A stretch of 64,000 nucleotides of DNA, from contig NZ_CP086068.1 of assembly GCF_020783335.1 (NCBI RefSeq), positions 2,976,001 to 3,040,000 of the forward strand, in the 5' to 3' direction. The DNA comes from Mucilaginibacter daejeonensis (lineage in GTDB: Bacteria; Bacteroidota; Bacteroidia; Sphingobacteriales; Sphingobacteriaceae). This document shows positions 1 through 9,750 of this stretch, piece by piece (positions within the stretch are counted from its first letter, which is position 1; every line of letters starts with the position of its first letter). The position numbers and the translations under genes are program-made. Under the pieces are notes generated by a model. That model was not told the DNA's origin, ran no database searches, and worked only from the letters and a program-made list of their open reading frames with translations.

Positions 1-925
1 CCTTGAGCACGGCCAGCAACAGGGAGTTCTTCCACTGCGGGATAGCGTCATTGTTGTAATAGTCGATGCCCGAAGGTGCGATGGTGGGCGACCAGGCCTG
101 GATCGGTTCGGCTACGTTGTTGGTGCTGCAAAAAGCCGGTTCGTTGCCGGTGCTGCAATAACCCTCCACGTTAGGCCAGCCGTAGTTGCGACCTTTTTGA
201 ATAATGTTCACCTCGTCATCAGTGGTATTGCCATGTTCTGAGCTGTATAAACGGTCGTTAGCGAAAACCAATCCTTGTGGGTTGCGGTGTCCTAAGGTCC
301 AAATCGGGTTGCCGGAGGTCGGGTTATCTGATGGTATGCTACCATCGAGGTTCAAGCGAAGGATCTTGCCCGACAGACTGCCCGCGTTCTGTGCTTGTGA
401 GGCCGAGGTGGCATCGCCGGTGGTGATGAAGAGTTTACGGTCGGGCGATATGGCCAGGCGGCAGCCATTATGATTATTGGCCGCCGGGATGTTATCGAGC
501 AATACCACCGGGCTATTCAATGTACCGCCGCTGTAGGTATAACGGACGATCTTTTCGGTGTAGGTACCGTTCTTATCATAATTGTACGCCACAAATACTT
601 GCGGAGTGGAGCCGAAGTCGGGGTGCAGCACCATGCCCAATAGGCCGCCCTCGCCTTGGGCCTTTACATCAGGAACCGTGACTAAAGGACTCACCTGTCC
701 GTTGGATGGGTCAACCCGGCTGATCTTGCCGCCGCGTTCGGTCATCCATAGCATGTTATCGGGTCCCCAAAGTATCTCCCATGGGAAGGTGAGCCGGTCG
801 GTCAGTACTTTGGCGTCGAGGTCGGCGTTGCCGGCTTGGCTGCCGTTGTCAGACGAGTTCTTGCTGCAGGTGCTCAGTAGCAGCGCACTACTAAGCAGTG
901 CGATCGTCAATACTTTAGGCATCAT
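1..925 (-). CDS. PQQ-dependent sugar dehydrogenase-like lipoprotein (3' end outside window)
   Basis: The minus strand is open from an ATG at 925 to the window edge, giving about 308 residues with no stop. The N-terminus is a lipoprotein signal (ALLLSTCSKNSS). It is followed by the six-bladed propeller signature of soluble glucose/sorbosone dehydrogenases: FPWEILWGPDNMLWMTER, GEGGLLGMVLHPDF, HNGCRLAISPDRKLFITTGD and LGHRNPQGL. Such enzymes oxidise sugars in the periplasm with bound PQQ and calcium. In Bacteroidota many are secreted and have no proven substrate. The family is clear; the substrate is unknown. Confidence 0.88.
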   Translation of the reverse strand, partial: MMPKVLTIALLSSALLLSTCSKNSSDNGSQAGNADLDAKVLTDRLTFPWEILWGPDNMLWMTERGGKISRVDPSNGQVSPLVTVPDVKAQGEGGLLGMVLHPDFGSTPQVFVAYNYDKNGTYTEKIVRYTYSGGTLNSPVVLLDNIPAANNHNGCRLAISPDRKLFITTGDATSASQAQNAGSLSGKILRLNLDGSIPSDNPTSGNPIWTLGHRNPQGLVFANDRLYSSEHGNTTDDEVNIIQKGRNYGWPNVEGYCSTGNEPAFCSTNNVAEPIQAWSPTIAPSGIDYYNNDAIPQWKNSLLLAVLK

Positions 926-958
926 AATGGTCAATGGATTGGTTATGGTCATAACCAA

Positions 959-2440
959 TTACGAAGCTATTTGTTGCATCACGTGCAATCGGCCCTTTTT
1001 TAAAAGTTTGTCGATCTTACGCATAGTGACAGCATCTTCCGGTCCAAGATAATTACCCATTTCAACTACCTGACCTTTATCATTGATCAGCAAGTGATAA
1101 GGAATGCCTTTGATCCCTAAGCCACGCATAAAGCTCTCACTTTGTTCATCATTGCAAAAATATTGCGAACCGCTAAGCTTCATCTGCTGCAAAGTAGACA
1201 ACCACGCACCGTGTTTTGAACCTATGCACAGGTAAACGAAGTCAACCTTCTTGCCTTTATACTTTTGAGCCAGTTTTTCAGATGCGAACATCTGTGCTTT
1301 GCATGGGCCGCACCAGGTGGCCCATACATCAATATAGATCACTTTTCCAGAGTGTTCCGTTTTTATCGAATCTAAAATGCCTTGCGCAGGCGTATTTTTG
1401 ATCTGTTCTTTGATGCTGTTGGATAGCTCTTCGGGCGTTGGGGTGTTGTATTTCACCGTTTCATAAAAGCGCAAGAGCGGCTGTTTTATGAACGGCGTTT
1501 TGATGTTTTGATCGAACGTCTTGCGGCGTCTATCGAACTCATCAGCGTCATTTTCAACTAGATCATAGTAAAAAGTTAGTCCAATGAGCAATTCGCGCAG
1601 TTCCTCATTCTTCACTTCTTTTTTGATCTTAACGAGATATAGTTGTTTTCTTTGTTCGGGCGATAGTCCTTTAATAAGCTTTTTATCCATAGCAGGAGCC
1701 AAAAAGGGCAACACGTTATAGGCATCGGCACAAAGCAATTTCTGGTTGAAGAGGTCTTTTATATCCTGCTCAAAACCTGATAAATTTTCAAGTTTCTCTA
1801 ACGGTGATACTCCAGGTCGATAGGTTTTCGCGACCACTGTATACCATGCATATTTGTAGTAATACTGAGCGTTGATAAAGTTCTTTGTCCAGGCAAGCAA
1901 TTCTTCATCAGGGTCAAACTTTTCTATAAATTCTTCTCTATTGTTCTGTAGTGCTGTACGCATGTTAAGGCAATAACTGCCTAATGCTGGAAGATCGCCA
2001 TCTCGCACCTTAATGGTATCCATATCGGTATTGGAGGTGCTGTAATACTCATTAGCGTAGTGGAACAGATCGGCATTCAGTTTTTCGGCATCGCCACTGA
2101 ATTTGGCGTTACCCATTTCTTTCAGGTCAAGGTCTATATGAATGCTATCGCCTGGGTGGGTGATCATTTTTTTCACGATGGGGGTCAGCGTAATATCCTG
2201 TGCAATGAACTGTTCAAATGCTATTTTGAACGTGCCATCGATCTGGATGTGGCCTGTGTAGGTAGTGGGATTGCCGCCAAGGTCGGCCACGGTAAGGGTG
2301 AATGCGGTTATGCTGGTATCATGGTCACGGTTGGCCACCGTACCTGTAATTACTGTTCGGTGCCTATTTTTATTTTTTTGCTTACAGGCGCAAAACAAAG
2401 TTGTAGCCAACAAAAAGCAGGCTAAACGTGATAGGTTCAT
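959..2440 (-). CDS. TlpA-family thioredoxin-like lipoprotein
   Basis: This 493-residue protein begins with a lipoprotein signal (LLATTLFCACKQ). Residues about 30-120 resemble the beta-rich N-terminal domain (DUF4369-like) common in Bacteroidota TlpA proteins, and a long helical middle region follows. A thioredoxin-fold domain at about 350-480 carries WATWCGPCK near residue 373, with both redox cysteines, and the cis-proline region GIPYHLLIN. It probably acts in periplasmic disulfide exchange or cytochrome maturation. The partner cannot be read from the neighbours. It ends just upstream of the divergent methionine operon leader. Confidence 0.88.
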   Translation of the reverse strand: MNLSRLACFLLATTLFCACKQKNKNRHRTVITGTVANRDHDTSITAFTLTVADLGGNPTTYTGHIQIDGTFKIAFEQFIAQDITLTPIVKKMITHPGDSIHIDLDLKEMGNAKFSGDAEKLNADLFHYANEYYSTSNTDMDTIKVRDGDLPALGSYCLNMRTALQNNREEFIEKFDPDEELLAWTKNFINAQYYYKYAWYTVVAKTYRPGVSPLEKLENLSGFEQDIKDLFNQKLLCADAYNVLPFLAPAMDKKLIKGLSPEQRKQLYLVKIKKEVKNEELRELLIGLTFYYDLVENDADEFDRRRKTFDQNIKTPFIKQPLLRFYETVKYNTPTPEELSNSIKEQIKNTPAQGILDSIKTEHSGKVIYIDVWATWCGPCKAQMFASEKLAQKYKGKKVDFVYLCIGSKHGAWLSTLQQMKLSGSQYFCNDEQSESFMRGLGIKGIPYHLLINDKGQVVEMGNYLGPEDAVTMRKIDKLLKKGRLHVMQQIAS

Positions 2441-2565
2441 GGTTTGGTGGTTTAATTTGATAGCAAGTTAACGCTTTTTGACCATTATATGCAATGTACT
2501 ACCGAGCACATCATTGTGCTATTACTCTCCTACTTTCCCTCAATTCAAAAAACTTCAGATTTCCC

Positions 2566-2597
2566 TTGCTTTTTTGTGCTTTTACCTATTACATTTG
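2566..2597 (+). promoter_or_regulatory. Bacteroidota-type promoter of the methionine operon
   Basis: A TTG at 2566-2568 lies 21 bases before TACATTTG at 2590-2597. This fits the phylum's -33/-7 pattern (TTG, about 19-21, TAnnTTTG). The spacing places transcription start near 2604, about 50 bases ahead of the riboswitch. It is a pattern match only. Confidence 0.6.
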
Positions 2598-2654
2598 CAC
2601 CACAGGTGTATCAAACACCATTGATCAAATACCCCTCGAAAGGTTTTGATTTAT

Positions 2655-2766
2655 AAAGAAGCGGCGAGAGATCAGGCTCCCTGACCCGCTGGCAACCCTC
2701 CGATAGGCGGAGAAGGTGCCAATTCCTGTCCCGATCAGGATATTACTGCCGGGGAATATAAGTTAA
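2655..2766 (+). promoter_or_regulatory. SAM-I (S-box) riboswitch
   Basis: The leader shows the conserved S-box core: a GAGAGATCAGG segment, CTGGCAACC, a short CCTCCG/CGGAG hairpin, then GGTGCCAATTCC. It lies directly upstream of metY, metX and hom, the expected regulon. The family represses methionine genes when S-adenosylmethionine is bound. No obvious terminator follows directly. Instead a short Cys-rich ORF sits between the aptamer and metY. Confidence 0.9.
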
Positions 2767-2771
2767 TAGCC

Positions 2772-2876
2772 ATGATACAAGTTAGCTTTACTACCACTGC
2801 AAAATTTTCAACTACCCAAACGGGTACGTTCATGACCTGCCTGCTGCAAGGTCAAATTTGCATGTGTTGCTGTTAA
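2772..2876 (+). CDS. 34-residue leader peptide ending Cys-Met-Cys-Cys-Cys
   Basis: An ATG at 2772, six bases after the riboswitch, opens a 34-codon frame ending ...GQICMCCC-stop at 2876. The last five codons are TGC ATG TGT TGC TGT, and there is another Cys at residue 23. Translation would be sensitive to charged Cys-tRNA and Met-tRNA exactly at the stop. That resembles an amino-acid attenuator or polycysteine leader placed before sulfur genes. About 155 bases separate its stop from metY. It has no database-recognisable domain. Function is inferred from position and composition. Confidence 0.6.
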   Translation: MIQVSFTTTAKFSTTQTGTFMTCLLQGQICMCCC

Positions 2877-3010
2877 AGGCATCAGCACGTTAGCTACCCA
2901 CTGCTCGTTTTTTATCGGCAATAACGCTACGTGCCCTTGCGCTTAAGGACAATGCTATACCCTTTCCGCACGCCTACCTCCGCTTATAGCAACAGCAACA
3001 CCAAGTTTAA

Positions 3011-4396
<1,386 letters not shown>

Positions 4397-4436
4397 AGGT
4401 TCCTTTTATAGTGTTTAAATAGTTTTAACTGAGAAA

Positions 4437-4468
4437 GAGCGCTCCCCGCTAACCCGGGGACGCTTTTT
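4437..4468 (+). terminator. Terminator-like hairpin between metY and metX
   Basis: AGCGCTCCCCG pairs with CGGGGACGCT across a short CTAAC loop, with one bulged base, and is followed by TTTTT. It sits inside the methionine operon, 11 bases ahead of the metX ATG. It may lower metX-hom expression relative to metY or protect the metY 3' end. Confidence 0.65.
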
Positions 4469-4478
4469 AACCCAAAAA

Positions 4479-5534
4479 ATGAGTACAAAAGTTTACAGGC
4501 ACGATAGCCGGTTCGAATTGGAAAGCGGTGACGACTTACCCTGTTTGGAGATAGGCTATCATACCTATGGCCGCTTAAATGCGGCGAAAGATAATGTGGT
4601 GTGGGTATGCCATGCCCTCACTGCCAACTCTGACGTGTTGGATTGGTGGAAAGGCCTCATTGGCGAAGGTTACTTTTTTAACCCGGATGAGCATTTCATT
4701 ATTTGTGCCAACGTGCTGAGTTCACCTTATGGCACCACCAACCCGTTAAGTATCGACCCATCCACCGGGCAACCTTATTACCTGAACTTCCCTACCGTTA
4801 CCGTACGTGACATGGTGAAGGCTCATCAGCTACTGGCCGATGCCTTGGGTATCGACCGCATCGATGTATTGATAGGTGGCTCATTAGGTGGGCAGCAGGC
4901 ACTGGAGTGGAGCATCACCCAGCCCGATCGTATCAAACAACTGATACTGATCGCCACTAACGCCAGGCACTCACCATGGGGCATTGCGTTCAATGAGTCG
5001 CAACGGTTGGCCTTACAGGCCGATGCTACCTTTAACAACGGCACGCCCGAAGGTGGCAGCGCTGGATTAAAGGCGGCGCGAAGCATGGCCCTGCTATCAT
5101 ACCGTGGCTACAAGGCCTACAACATTACCCAGCACGAGGACGATGACAGTAAGACCGACGACTACCGCGCATCGAGCTATCAAAGCTACCAGGGACAAAA
5201 ACTGGTGAACCGCTTTAACGCTTACAGCTACTGGTATTTGAGCAAGGCTATGGATTCGCACCATGCCGGCCGTGGCCGTGGTGGTTTAGAAAAAGCGTTG
5301 AGCGGCATCAAGGCTCAAACGCTGGTGATCGGCATCAGGTCTGACATTTTGTTCCCGGTAGAGGAGCAACAATACCTTTTCCAGCACATTCCTAATGCGG
5401 CCTATTCGGAGTTCGATTCCTTTTACGCGCATGACGGCTTCCTGATCGAGACCGAGAAGCTCACCAAGATCATTGCCTCCTTCATCACTACCGACGTGCG
5501 GGGCAAGATCATCGAATTACAAAAGATCGCTTAA
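4479..5534 (+). CDS. metX: Homoserine O-acetyltransferase
   Basis: This 351-residue alpha/beta-hydrolase-fold acyltransferase transfers acetyl from acetyl-CoA to homoserine, giving the MetY substrate. Landmarks are CHALTANSDVLDWW, SSPYGTTNPLSIDP, the nucleophile elbow GGSLGGQQALEW (Ser near residue 134), RSDILFP (Asp) and YAHDGFLIETE (His near 317). It has the usual length for MetX and no C-terminal CBS extension. It is followed by hom after only 7 bases, so the two are co-transcribed. Confidence 0.95.
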   Translation: MSTKVYRHDSRFELESGDDLPCLEIGYHTYGRLNAAKDNVVWVCHALTANSDVLDWWKGLIGEGYFFNPDEHFIICANVLSSPYGTTNPLSIDPSTGQPYYLNFPTVTVRDMVKAHQLLADALGIDRIDVLIGGSLGGQQALEWSITQPDRIKQLILIATNARHSPWGIAFNESQRLALQADATFNNGTPEGGSAGLKAARSMALLSYRGYKAYNITQHEDDDSKTDDYRASSYQSYQGQKLVNRFNAYSYWYLSKAMDSHHAGRGRGGLEKALSGIKAQTLVIGIRSDILFPVEEQQYLFQHIPNAAYSEFDSFYAHDGFLIETEKLTKIIASFITTDVRGKIIELQKIA

Positions 5535-5541
5535 TATATCA

Positions 5542-6756
5542 ATGAGTAAAAAATTAACTATAGGCCTTTTTGGCTTTGGCGTGGTGGGTCAGGGTTTGCA
5601 TGACATCATCAAGACCAAGAACCTGAACATCGAGATCAAAAAGATCGCGATCAAGAACCCCGACAAAGCTCGCAGCCTGCCTGCCGACCTGTTCACCACC
5701 GACCGCAACGAGATCCTGAACGACCCTGAGATCAATACCGTGGTGGAACTGATCAATGATACTGAGGCCGCCTTCCAGATCGTTTCTACCGCACTGAAAA
5801 GTGGCAAGAGCGTGGTATCGGCCAGTAAAAAGATGCTGGCCTTGCACCTGCAAGAGCTGATCGATCTGCAGCATGAACACAATGTATCATTACTGTACGA
5901 AGGTTCGGTTTGCGGTAGTATACCGATCATCCGTAACTTGGAAGAGTATTATGATAATGAGTTACTGCACTCCGTAAGCGGTATCTTCAACGGTTCATCT
6001 AACTACATACTAAGCAAAGGCTCTATCGAAGGGCTGGATTATGACACCGCCCTGAAGCAGGCCCAGGACCTCGGTTTTGCCGAGACCGACCCCACCTCTG
6101 ACGTGGGCGGATATGATGCCAAATACAAATTGGTGATCGCCGCTGCCCATGCCTATGGCGTGGTGGTTAACCCCGATGAGGTATTTAACTTTGGCATACA
6201 GACCCTTGCCCCACAGGACCTGCAGTACGCCCGCGAGAAACGCTGGAAGATCAAGCTGGTACCGGTGGTGAAAGAGCTGGACGACGAGCATGTGACCTTA
6301 TTTGTGCTGCCCAAATTTGTGACCGATACCGAATTTTTATACAACGTGGAGTACGAATATAACGGCGTTACCGTGCAGGCGGCCTTTGCCGATCAGCAAT
6401 TCTTTTTTGGTAAAGGCGCTGGCGGCCACCCTACCGGTTCGGCCGTATTGAGCGACATTGCGGCCCTGCGTTATGATTATGCTTACGAGTACAAAAAGGC
6501 CCGTAACGCACAGGGACTGAACTTTACCAACGATGTGGAACTAAATATATACCTGCGTTATGATGACGAGGCGTTGGTAGAAGCACTGGGCTTTAAGCAT
6601 ATTCACGAACGCTTTTACTCCGACAACTTTAAATTCGTTTGCGGAAAGATCAACCTGCAAAAACTGATCGAACAAAAACAGCGTATATCAGACAGTAAGG
6701 CTTTTATAGCCTTTGCCGACCAGCTAACGGGGGTCAGTTTAGCATCGGCCAACTAA
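5542..6756 (+). CDS. hom: Homoserine dehydrogenase
   Basis: The start at 5542 (MSKKLTIGLFGFGVVGQG) is chosen because the dinucleotide-binding loop GFGVVGQG begins there and metX ends just before. The protein is 404 residues. An N-terminal NAD(P)-binding half is followed by the catalytic domain, with YEGSVCGSIPIIRNLEEYY, GIFNGSSNYILSKG, FAETDPTSDVGGYDAKYKL and GKGAGGHPTGSAVLSD. It reduces aspartate semialdehyde to homoserine. No aspartokinase domain is fused. Its place in a SAM-controlled operon suggests it is dedicated to methionine. Confidence 0.94.
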   Translation: MSKKLTIGLFGFGVVGQGLHDIIKTKNLNIEIKKIAIKNPDKARSLPADLFTTDRNEILNDPEINTVVELINDTEAAFQIVSTALKSGKSVVSASKKMLALHLQELIDLQHEHNVSLLYEGSVCGSIPIIRNLEEYYDNELLHSVSGIFNGSSNYILSKGSIEGLDYDTALKQAQDLGFAETDPTSDVGGYDAKYKLVIAAAHAYGVVVNPDEVFNFGIQTLAPQDLQYAREKRWKIKLVPVVKELDDEHVTLFVLPKFVTDTEFLYNVEYEYNGVTVQAAFADQQFFFGKGAGGHPTGSAVLSDIAALRYDYAYEYKKARNAQGLNFTNDVELNIYLRYDDEALVEALGFKHIHERFYSDNFKFVCGKINLQKLIEQKQRISDSKAFIAFADQLTGVSLASAN

Positions 6757-6795
6757 CCAATAATAGACAGAATTATTCTGCTACTATTGTACTTT

Positions 6796-6827
6796 AAAGG
6801 GTTCCGGAAACGGGACCCTTTTTTTGT
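6796..6827 (+). terminator. Intrinsic terminator after hom
   Basis: AAGGGTTCC and GGGACCCTT form a stem around GGAAAC and are followed by seven T residues, 40 bases after the hom stop. It closes the metY-metX-hom operon. Confidence 0.85.
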
Positions 6828-6830
6828 TGC

Positions 6831-6866
6831 AGCCCCACCCAAACCCTCCCCGGGAGGGAGGGCTTT
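6831..6866. repeat. Interspersed CCCCACCC...CCCGGGAGGGAGGG repeat, copy 1
   Basis: A GC-rich unit beginning AGCCCCACCC and ending GGGAGGGAGGGCTTT. A near-identical inverted copy lies at 7537-7572, so the two flank the small secreted-protein gene. The core CTCCCCGGGAG is palindromic. It looks like a REP-type intergenic repeat. Confidence 0.75.
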
Positions 6867-6984
6867 AATATAACTTCTTACTTACGGCCTTTTGTTCTTA
6901 ACTTCCGTCGACGTCTTTGGATGGAATAAATGAGATAGCTTTATATTAGACGACCGATAACCTATCATTTCACATTCCATCTAA

Positions 6985-7407
6985 ATGGTCAAGAATATAT
7001 ACTGCACTACGGCCTTACTCATCATATTGGTAGCAGGTGGTCTACGTGCATCCAATTTTGGGTTGACCGATCTTGGACAAGCTGTCACTCCCGTCGAATC
7101 GTTCAATGAGTTCTTCCAACGATTTAATAAGGATAAGGCGTTTCAATACTCACGAATAACGTTTCCGTTGAAGAATATCTATGACGATGAGAACGGTCGA
7201 TACACTACCAAGTACACCGCAAAAAAGAATCACAAGTATGCTGATCTGAGCAAGATAAAGCATGTGATCATTACACGGAAGCAAGTTTCAAAGGGACGTG
7301 TTGTGGTGAAGATACAGATCGGTGACGCCGGCATTTACGTCGAGTACGATTTTATGCTCAGAGCAAACAAATGGTACTTAGAACGGACAGTAGACCGTTC
7401 AACCTGA
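6985..7407 (+). CDS. Small secreted protein, DUF4348-like
   Basis: The protein is 140 residues with an N-terminal signal (TTALLIILVAGGLRA). The mature part has FNEFFQRFNKDKAFQ and YSRITFPL, which resemble the DUF4348 pattern of Bacteroidota secreted proteins. An all-beta C-terminus ends in ANKWYLERTVD. No catalytic motif is visible. It is bracketed by inverted repeat copies and stands alone. Base composition is lower in GC than the operon before it. Confidence 0.7.
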   Translation: MVKNIYCTTALLIILVAGGLRASNFGLTDLGQAVTPVESFNEFFQRFNKDKAFQYSRITFPLKNIYDDENGRYTTKYTAKKNHKYADLSKIKHVIITRKQVSKGRVVVKIQIGDAGIYVEYDFMLRANKWYLERTVDRST

Positions 7408-7417
7408 TAATAGACCT

Positions 7418-7509
7418 GTCATGCTGATGCATCTTAGAATCTCTTCGGACAGACTCAATAGGTGTGAAGGTGACCAAGCAAATGGGATGCTGATAGCCAT
7501 CAGCATGAC
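7418..7509. repeat. REP-like palindromic element with 12-bp terminal inverted repeats
   Basis: GTCATGCTGATG at 7418-7429 is perfectly inverted as CATCAGCATGAC at 7498-7509. The inner part contains ATCTTAGAATCTCTTCGGAC, a motif seen in interspersed repeats of this family. There is no coding potential. Confidence 0.7.
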
Positions 7510-7536
7510 TTAGCTTAATTACATGTGTCATATTTT

Positions 7537-7572
7537 AAACTCCCTCCCTCCCGGGGAGAGTTGGGGTGGGGC
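7537..7572. repeat. Interspersed GC-rich repeat, copy 2 (inverted)
   Basis: CTCCCTCCCTCCCGGGG followed by GGGGTGGGGCT is the reverse complement of the unit at 6831-6866, with a few differences. Confidence 0.75.
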
Positions 7573-7626
7573 TTCCTTTCAAACATATTCCTATATTTGT
7601 AACGGATAATTGACAGACCCTATTTA

Positions 7627-8796
7627 ATGTCTAAATACCTCAAGCTGTTCACTAACCAAGTGTTCGTTACCATCCTGTGGTTCGGTTTGAGTTTTTTTGC
7701 GGTGCTTAAGCAAGTGCTGCATCATCATTACAATAACTACCTCATTTACAAATACACGTTCGTTGACCTGGTGCGCCAGATCAACCTTTATGCGCCGCAG
7801 CCGCGTTACTTTGACGACAGCAATCATTATGGTCCGCTGTTCGGGCTGGTGATCGCTCCTTTTACCCTGCTGCCCGATCAGTTGGGCTGCGTAGCCTGGG
7901 TAATGGTGAATGCTTGGGTGCTGTACAAGGCCATCAGCATGCTGCCGATCACCACCTGGCAACGTAACGCCATTTTGCTGATCTGCGCACATGAGCTCAT
8001 GACAGCTTCGTACAACGTGCAGTTCAACCCCATGATGACGGCCATCATCGTGCTCAGCTTTGTGTTCATCCGCTCCGGCCGCGAATTCTGGGCCGCAGCG
8101 CTCATCGTGGCGGGCACCTGCATCAAGCTTTACGGCGTGGTGGGGCTGGCGTTCTTTTTTTTCACCGATAACAAACTGCGCTTCCTGCTATCACTTGCTT
8201 TCTGGAGCGTGGTGCTGGTGTTGCTGCCCATGGTGTTCTCGGCCCCATCATTTGTGATGCAAAGCTATTACGATTGGTACGTGAGCCTGAGCGAAAAGAA
8301 CGCCGTGAACACTACCTCGCACATGCAAGACATCAGCGTGATGGGTATGATCCGGCGCATATTCCATTATCCGCAATTGAGCAATTTGCTGGTGCTGTTA
8401 CCTGGTCTGGCGCTGTTCGGCCTGCAATACCTCAATATCAAAAGTTATAAGGTGCTGCCTTACCAAATGCTTATACTGGCCTCAACCCTGCTGTTCACGG
8501 TCATTTTCAGCACCGGGTCAGAGTCGCCTACGTATATAATCGCATTTGTGGGTGTGGCGACCTGGTATATGAACTTGGAACGGCCTACCGTGAGCGGCTT
8601 TGACATAGCGCTGCTGGTGTTCGCACTGGTGATCACCAGTTTGTCGCCTTCGGACCTGTTCCCGCAACCCATTAACCGCGCCTACATTAAACCATACGCG
8701 TTAAAAGCCCTGCCCTGCCTGCTGATATGGCTTAAGATCGTGTATGAAACACTGACTCGTAAGTTTTACCGGCCACCTGTTCATGCTGTTGAATAA
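7627..8796 (+). CDS. DUF2029/GT87-like polyprenol-linked glycosyltransferase (membrane)
   Basis: This 389-residue protein has about ten hydrophobic segments. An early periplasmic-loop segment reads YAPQPRYFDDSNHYGPLFGLVIAPF, the position of the catalytic acid in GT-C enzymes. GTCIKLYGVVGLAFFF matches the K-x-Y pattern of the DUF2029/GT87 family. These enzymes transfer a sugar from a polyprenyl phosphate to a glycolipid. It abuts a GT2 enzyme (start at the next base after its stop), so the two are translationally linked. Substrate is unknown. Confidence 0.78.
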   Translation: MSKYLKLFTNQVFVTILWFGLSFFAVLKQVLHHHYNNYLIYKYTFVDLVRQINLYAPQPRYFDDSNHYGPLFGLVIAPFTLLPDQLGCVAWVMVNAWVLYKAISMLPITTWQRNAILLICAHELMTASYNVQFNPMMTAIIVLSFVFIRSGREFWAAALIVAGTCIKLYGVVGLAFFFFTDNKLRFLLSLAFWSVVLVLLPMVFSAPSFVMQSYYDWYVSLSEKNAVNTTSHMQDISVMGMIRRIFHYPQLSNLLVLLPGLALFGLQYLNIKSYKVLPYQMLILASTLLFTVIFSTGSESPTYIIAFVGVATWYMNLERPTVSGFDIALLVFALVITSLSPSDLFPQPINRAYIKPYALKALPCLLIWLKIVYETLTRKFYRPPVHAVE

Positions 8797-9750
8797 ATGA
8801 GAAGAAAGATATCTGTTGTGGTGCCTTCATACAACGAGGAAGGCAATATCAAAGTGCTGGCCACCCGCCTGGTAGAAGTACTTAAAAAAGTACCTTACGA
8901 TTATGAGGTGATTTTTGTTGACGATGGCAGCAAGGATGACACTTTAGGTCAGCTCAAGTTGTTATCAGGGATAGACGATAACCTTTACTACCTGGAATTG
9001 TCGCGCAATTTTGGTCACCAGAACGCACTGAAAGCTGGTTACGATACCGCCAATGGCGACGCCATCATTAGCATGGATGGCGACATGCAGCACCCGCCCG
9101 AGATGATCCCGCAGTTCCTGGAGAAATGGGAAGAGGGCTACGACGTAGTATACACCTGCCGCGAGTACCAGGACGAAGCTACCTTTTTAAAGACCAGATC
9201 GTCGGACCTGTTCTACGGCGTGTTGAACTCCCTGTCAGACACCAAGCTGGAAAAAGGCACGGCCGATTTCCGCCTCATCGACCGCAAGGTGGCCAACGTG
9301 CTCACCAGCTTACATGAAGATGGCCTCTTCATCCGCGGACTGATCAAGTGGCTGGGCTTTAAACAATACGGCATCCATTACATTTGCGATGCGCGCTTTT
9401 CGGGCCAAAGTAAGTACAACCTGAAAAAGATGATCCGCTTTGCGGTTCAGGGTATCACCGCGTTCAGCGTGAGGCCATTGTACCTGGCCACTGGTCTGGG
9501 TCTGTTCTTTTCGGCCGTAGCCTTGCTGTATATCCCGTACATTTTGTACAGTTATTATTTAGGCCATGCCGTTTCGGGCTGGGCATCATTGCTGGCCACC
9601 GTCGTGTTCTTTGGTGGCATGCAACTGCTGGTGCTGGGCATCATAGGCATGTACCTGGGCAAATTGTTCATGCAAAGCAAGCAACGCCCTAACTACATCA
9701 TCCGTTCATCTAACCTGCAACGCGTTACCAATGATCTTACTAAGCTTTGA
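8797..9750 (+). CDS. GT2 family glycosyltransferase (GtrB/DPM1-like)
   Basis: The protein is 317 residues. The N-terminal GT-A domain has VPSYNEEGNI, FVDDGSKDDT, SRNFGHQNALKAGYD and SMDGDMQHPPEM (the DxD-type metal site). Two C-terminal transmembrane helices lie at about 230-255 and 265-290. This layout is that of enzymes loading a sugar onto undecaprenyl phosphate at the inner membrane. It would supply donor for the GT87-like enzyme just upstream. Its end overlaps the next gene by 20 bases. Confidence 0.9.
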   Translation: MRRKISVVVPSYNEEGNIKVLATRLVEVLKKVPYDYEVIFVDDGSKDDTLGQLKLLSGIDDNLYYLELSRNFGHQNALKAGYDTANGDAIISMDGDMQHPPEMIPQFLEKWEEGYDVVYTCREYQDEATFLKTRSSDLFYGVLNSLSDTKLEKGTADFRLIDRKVANVLTSLHEDGLFIRGLIKWLGFKQYGIHYICDARFSGQSKYNLKKMIRFAVQGITAFSVRPLYLATGLGLFFSAVALLYIPYILYSYYLGHAVSGWASLLATVVFFGGMQLLVLGIIGMYLGKLFMQSKQRPNYIIRSSNLQRVTNDLTKL

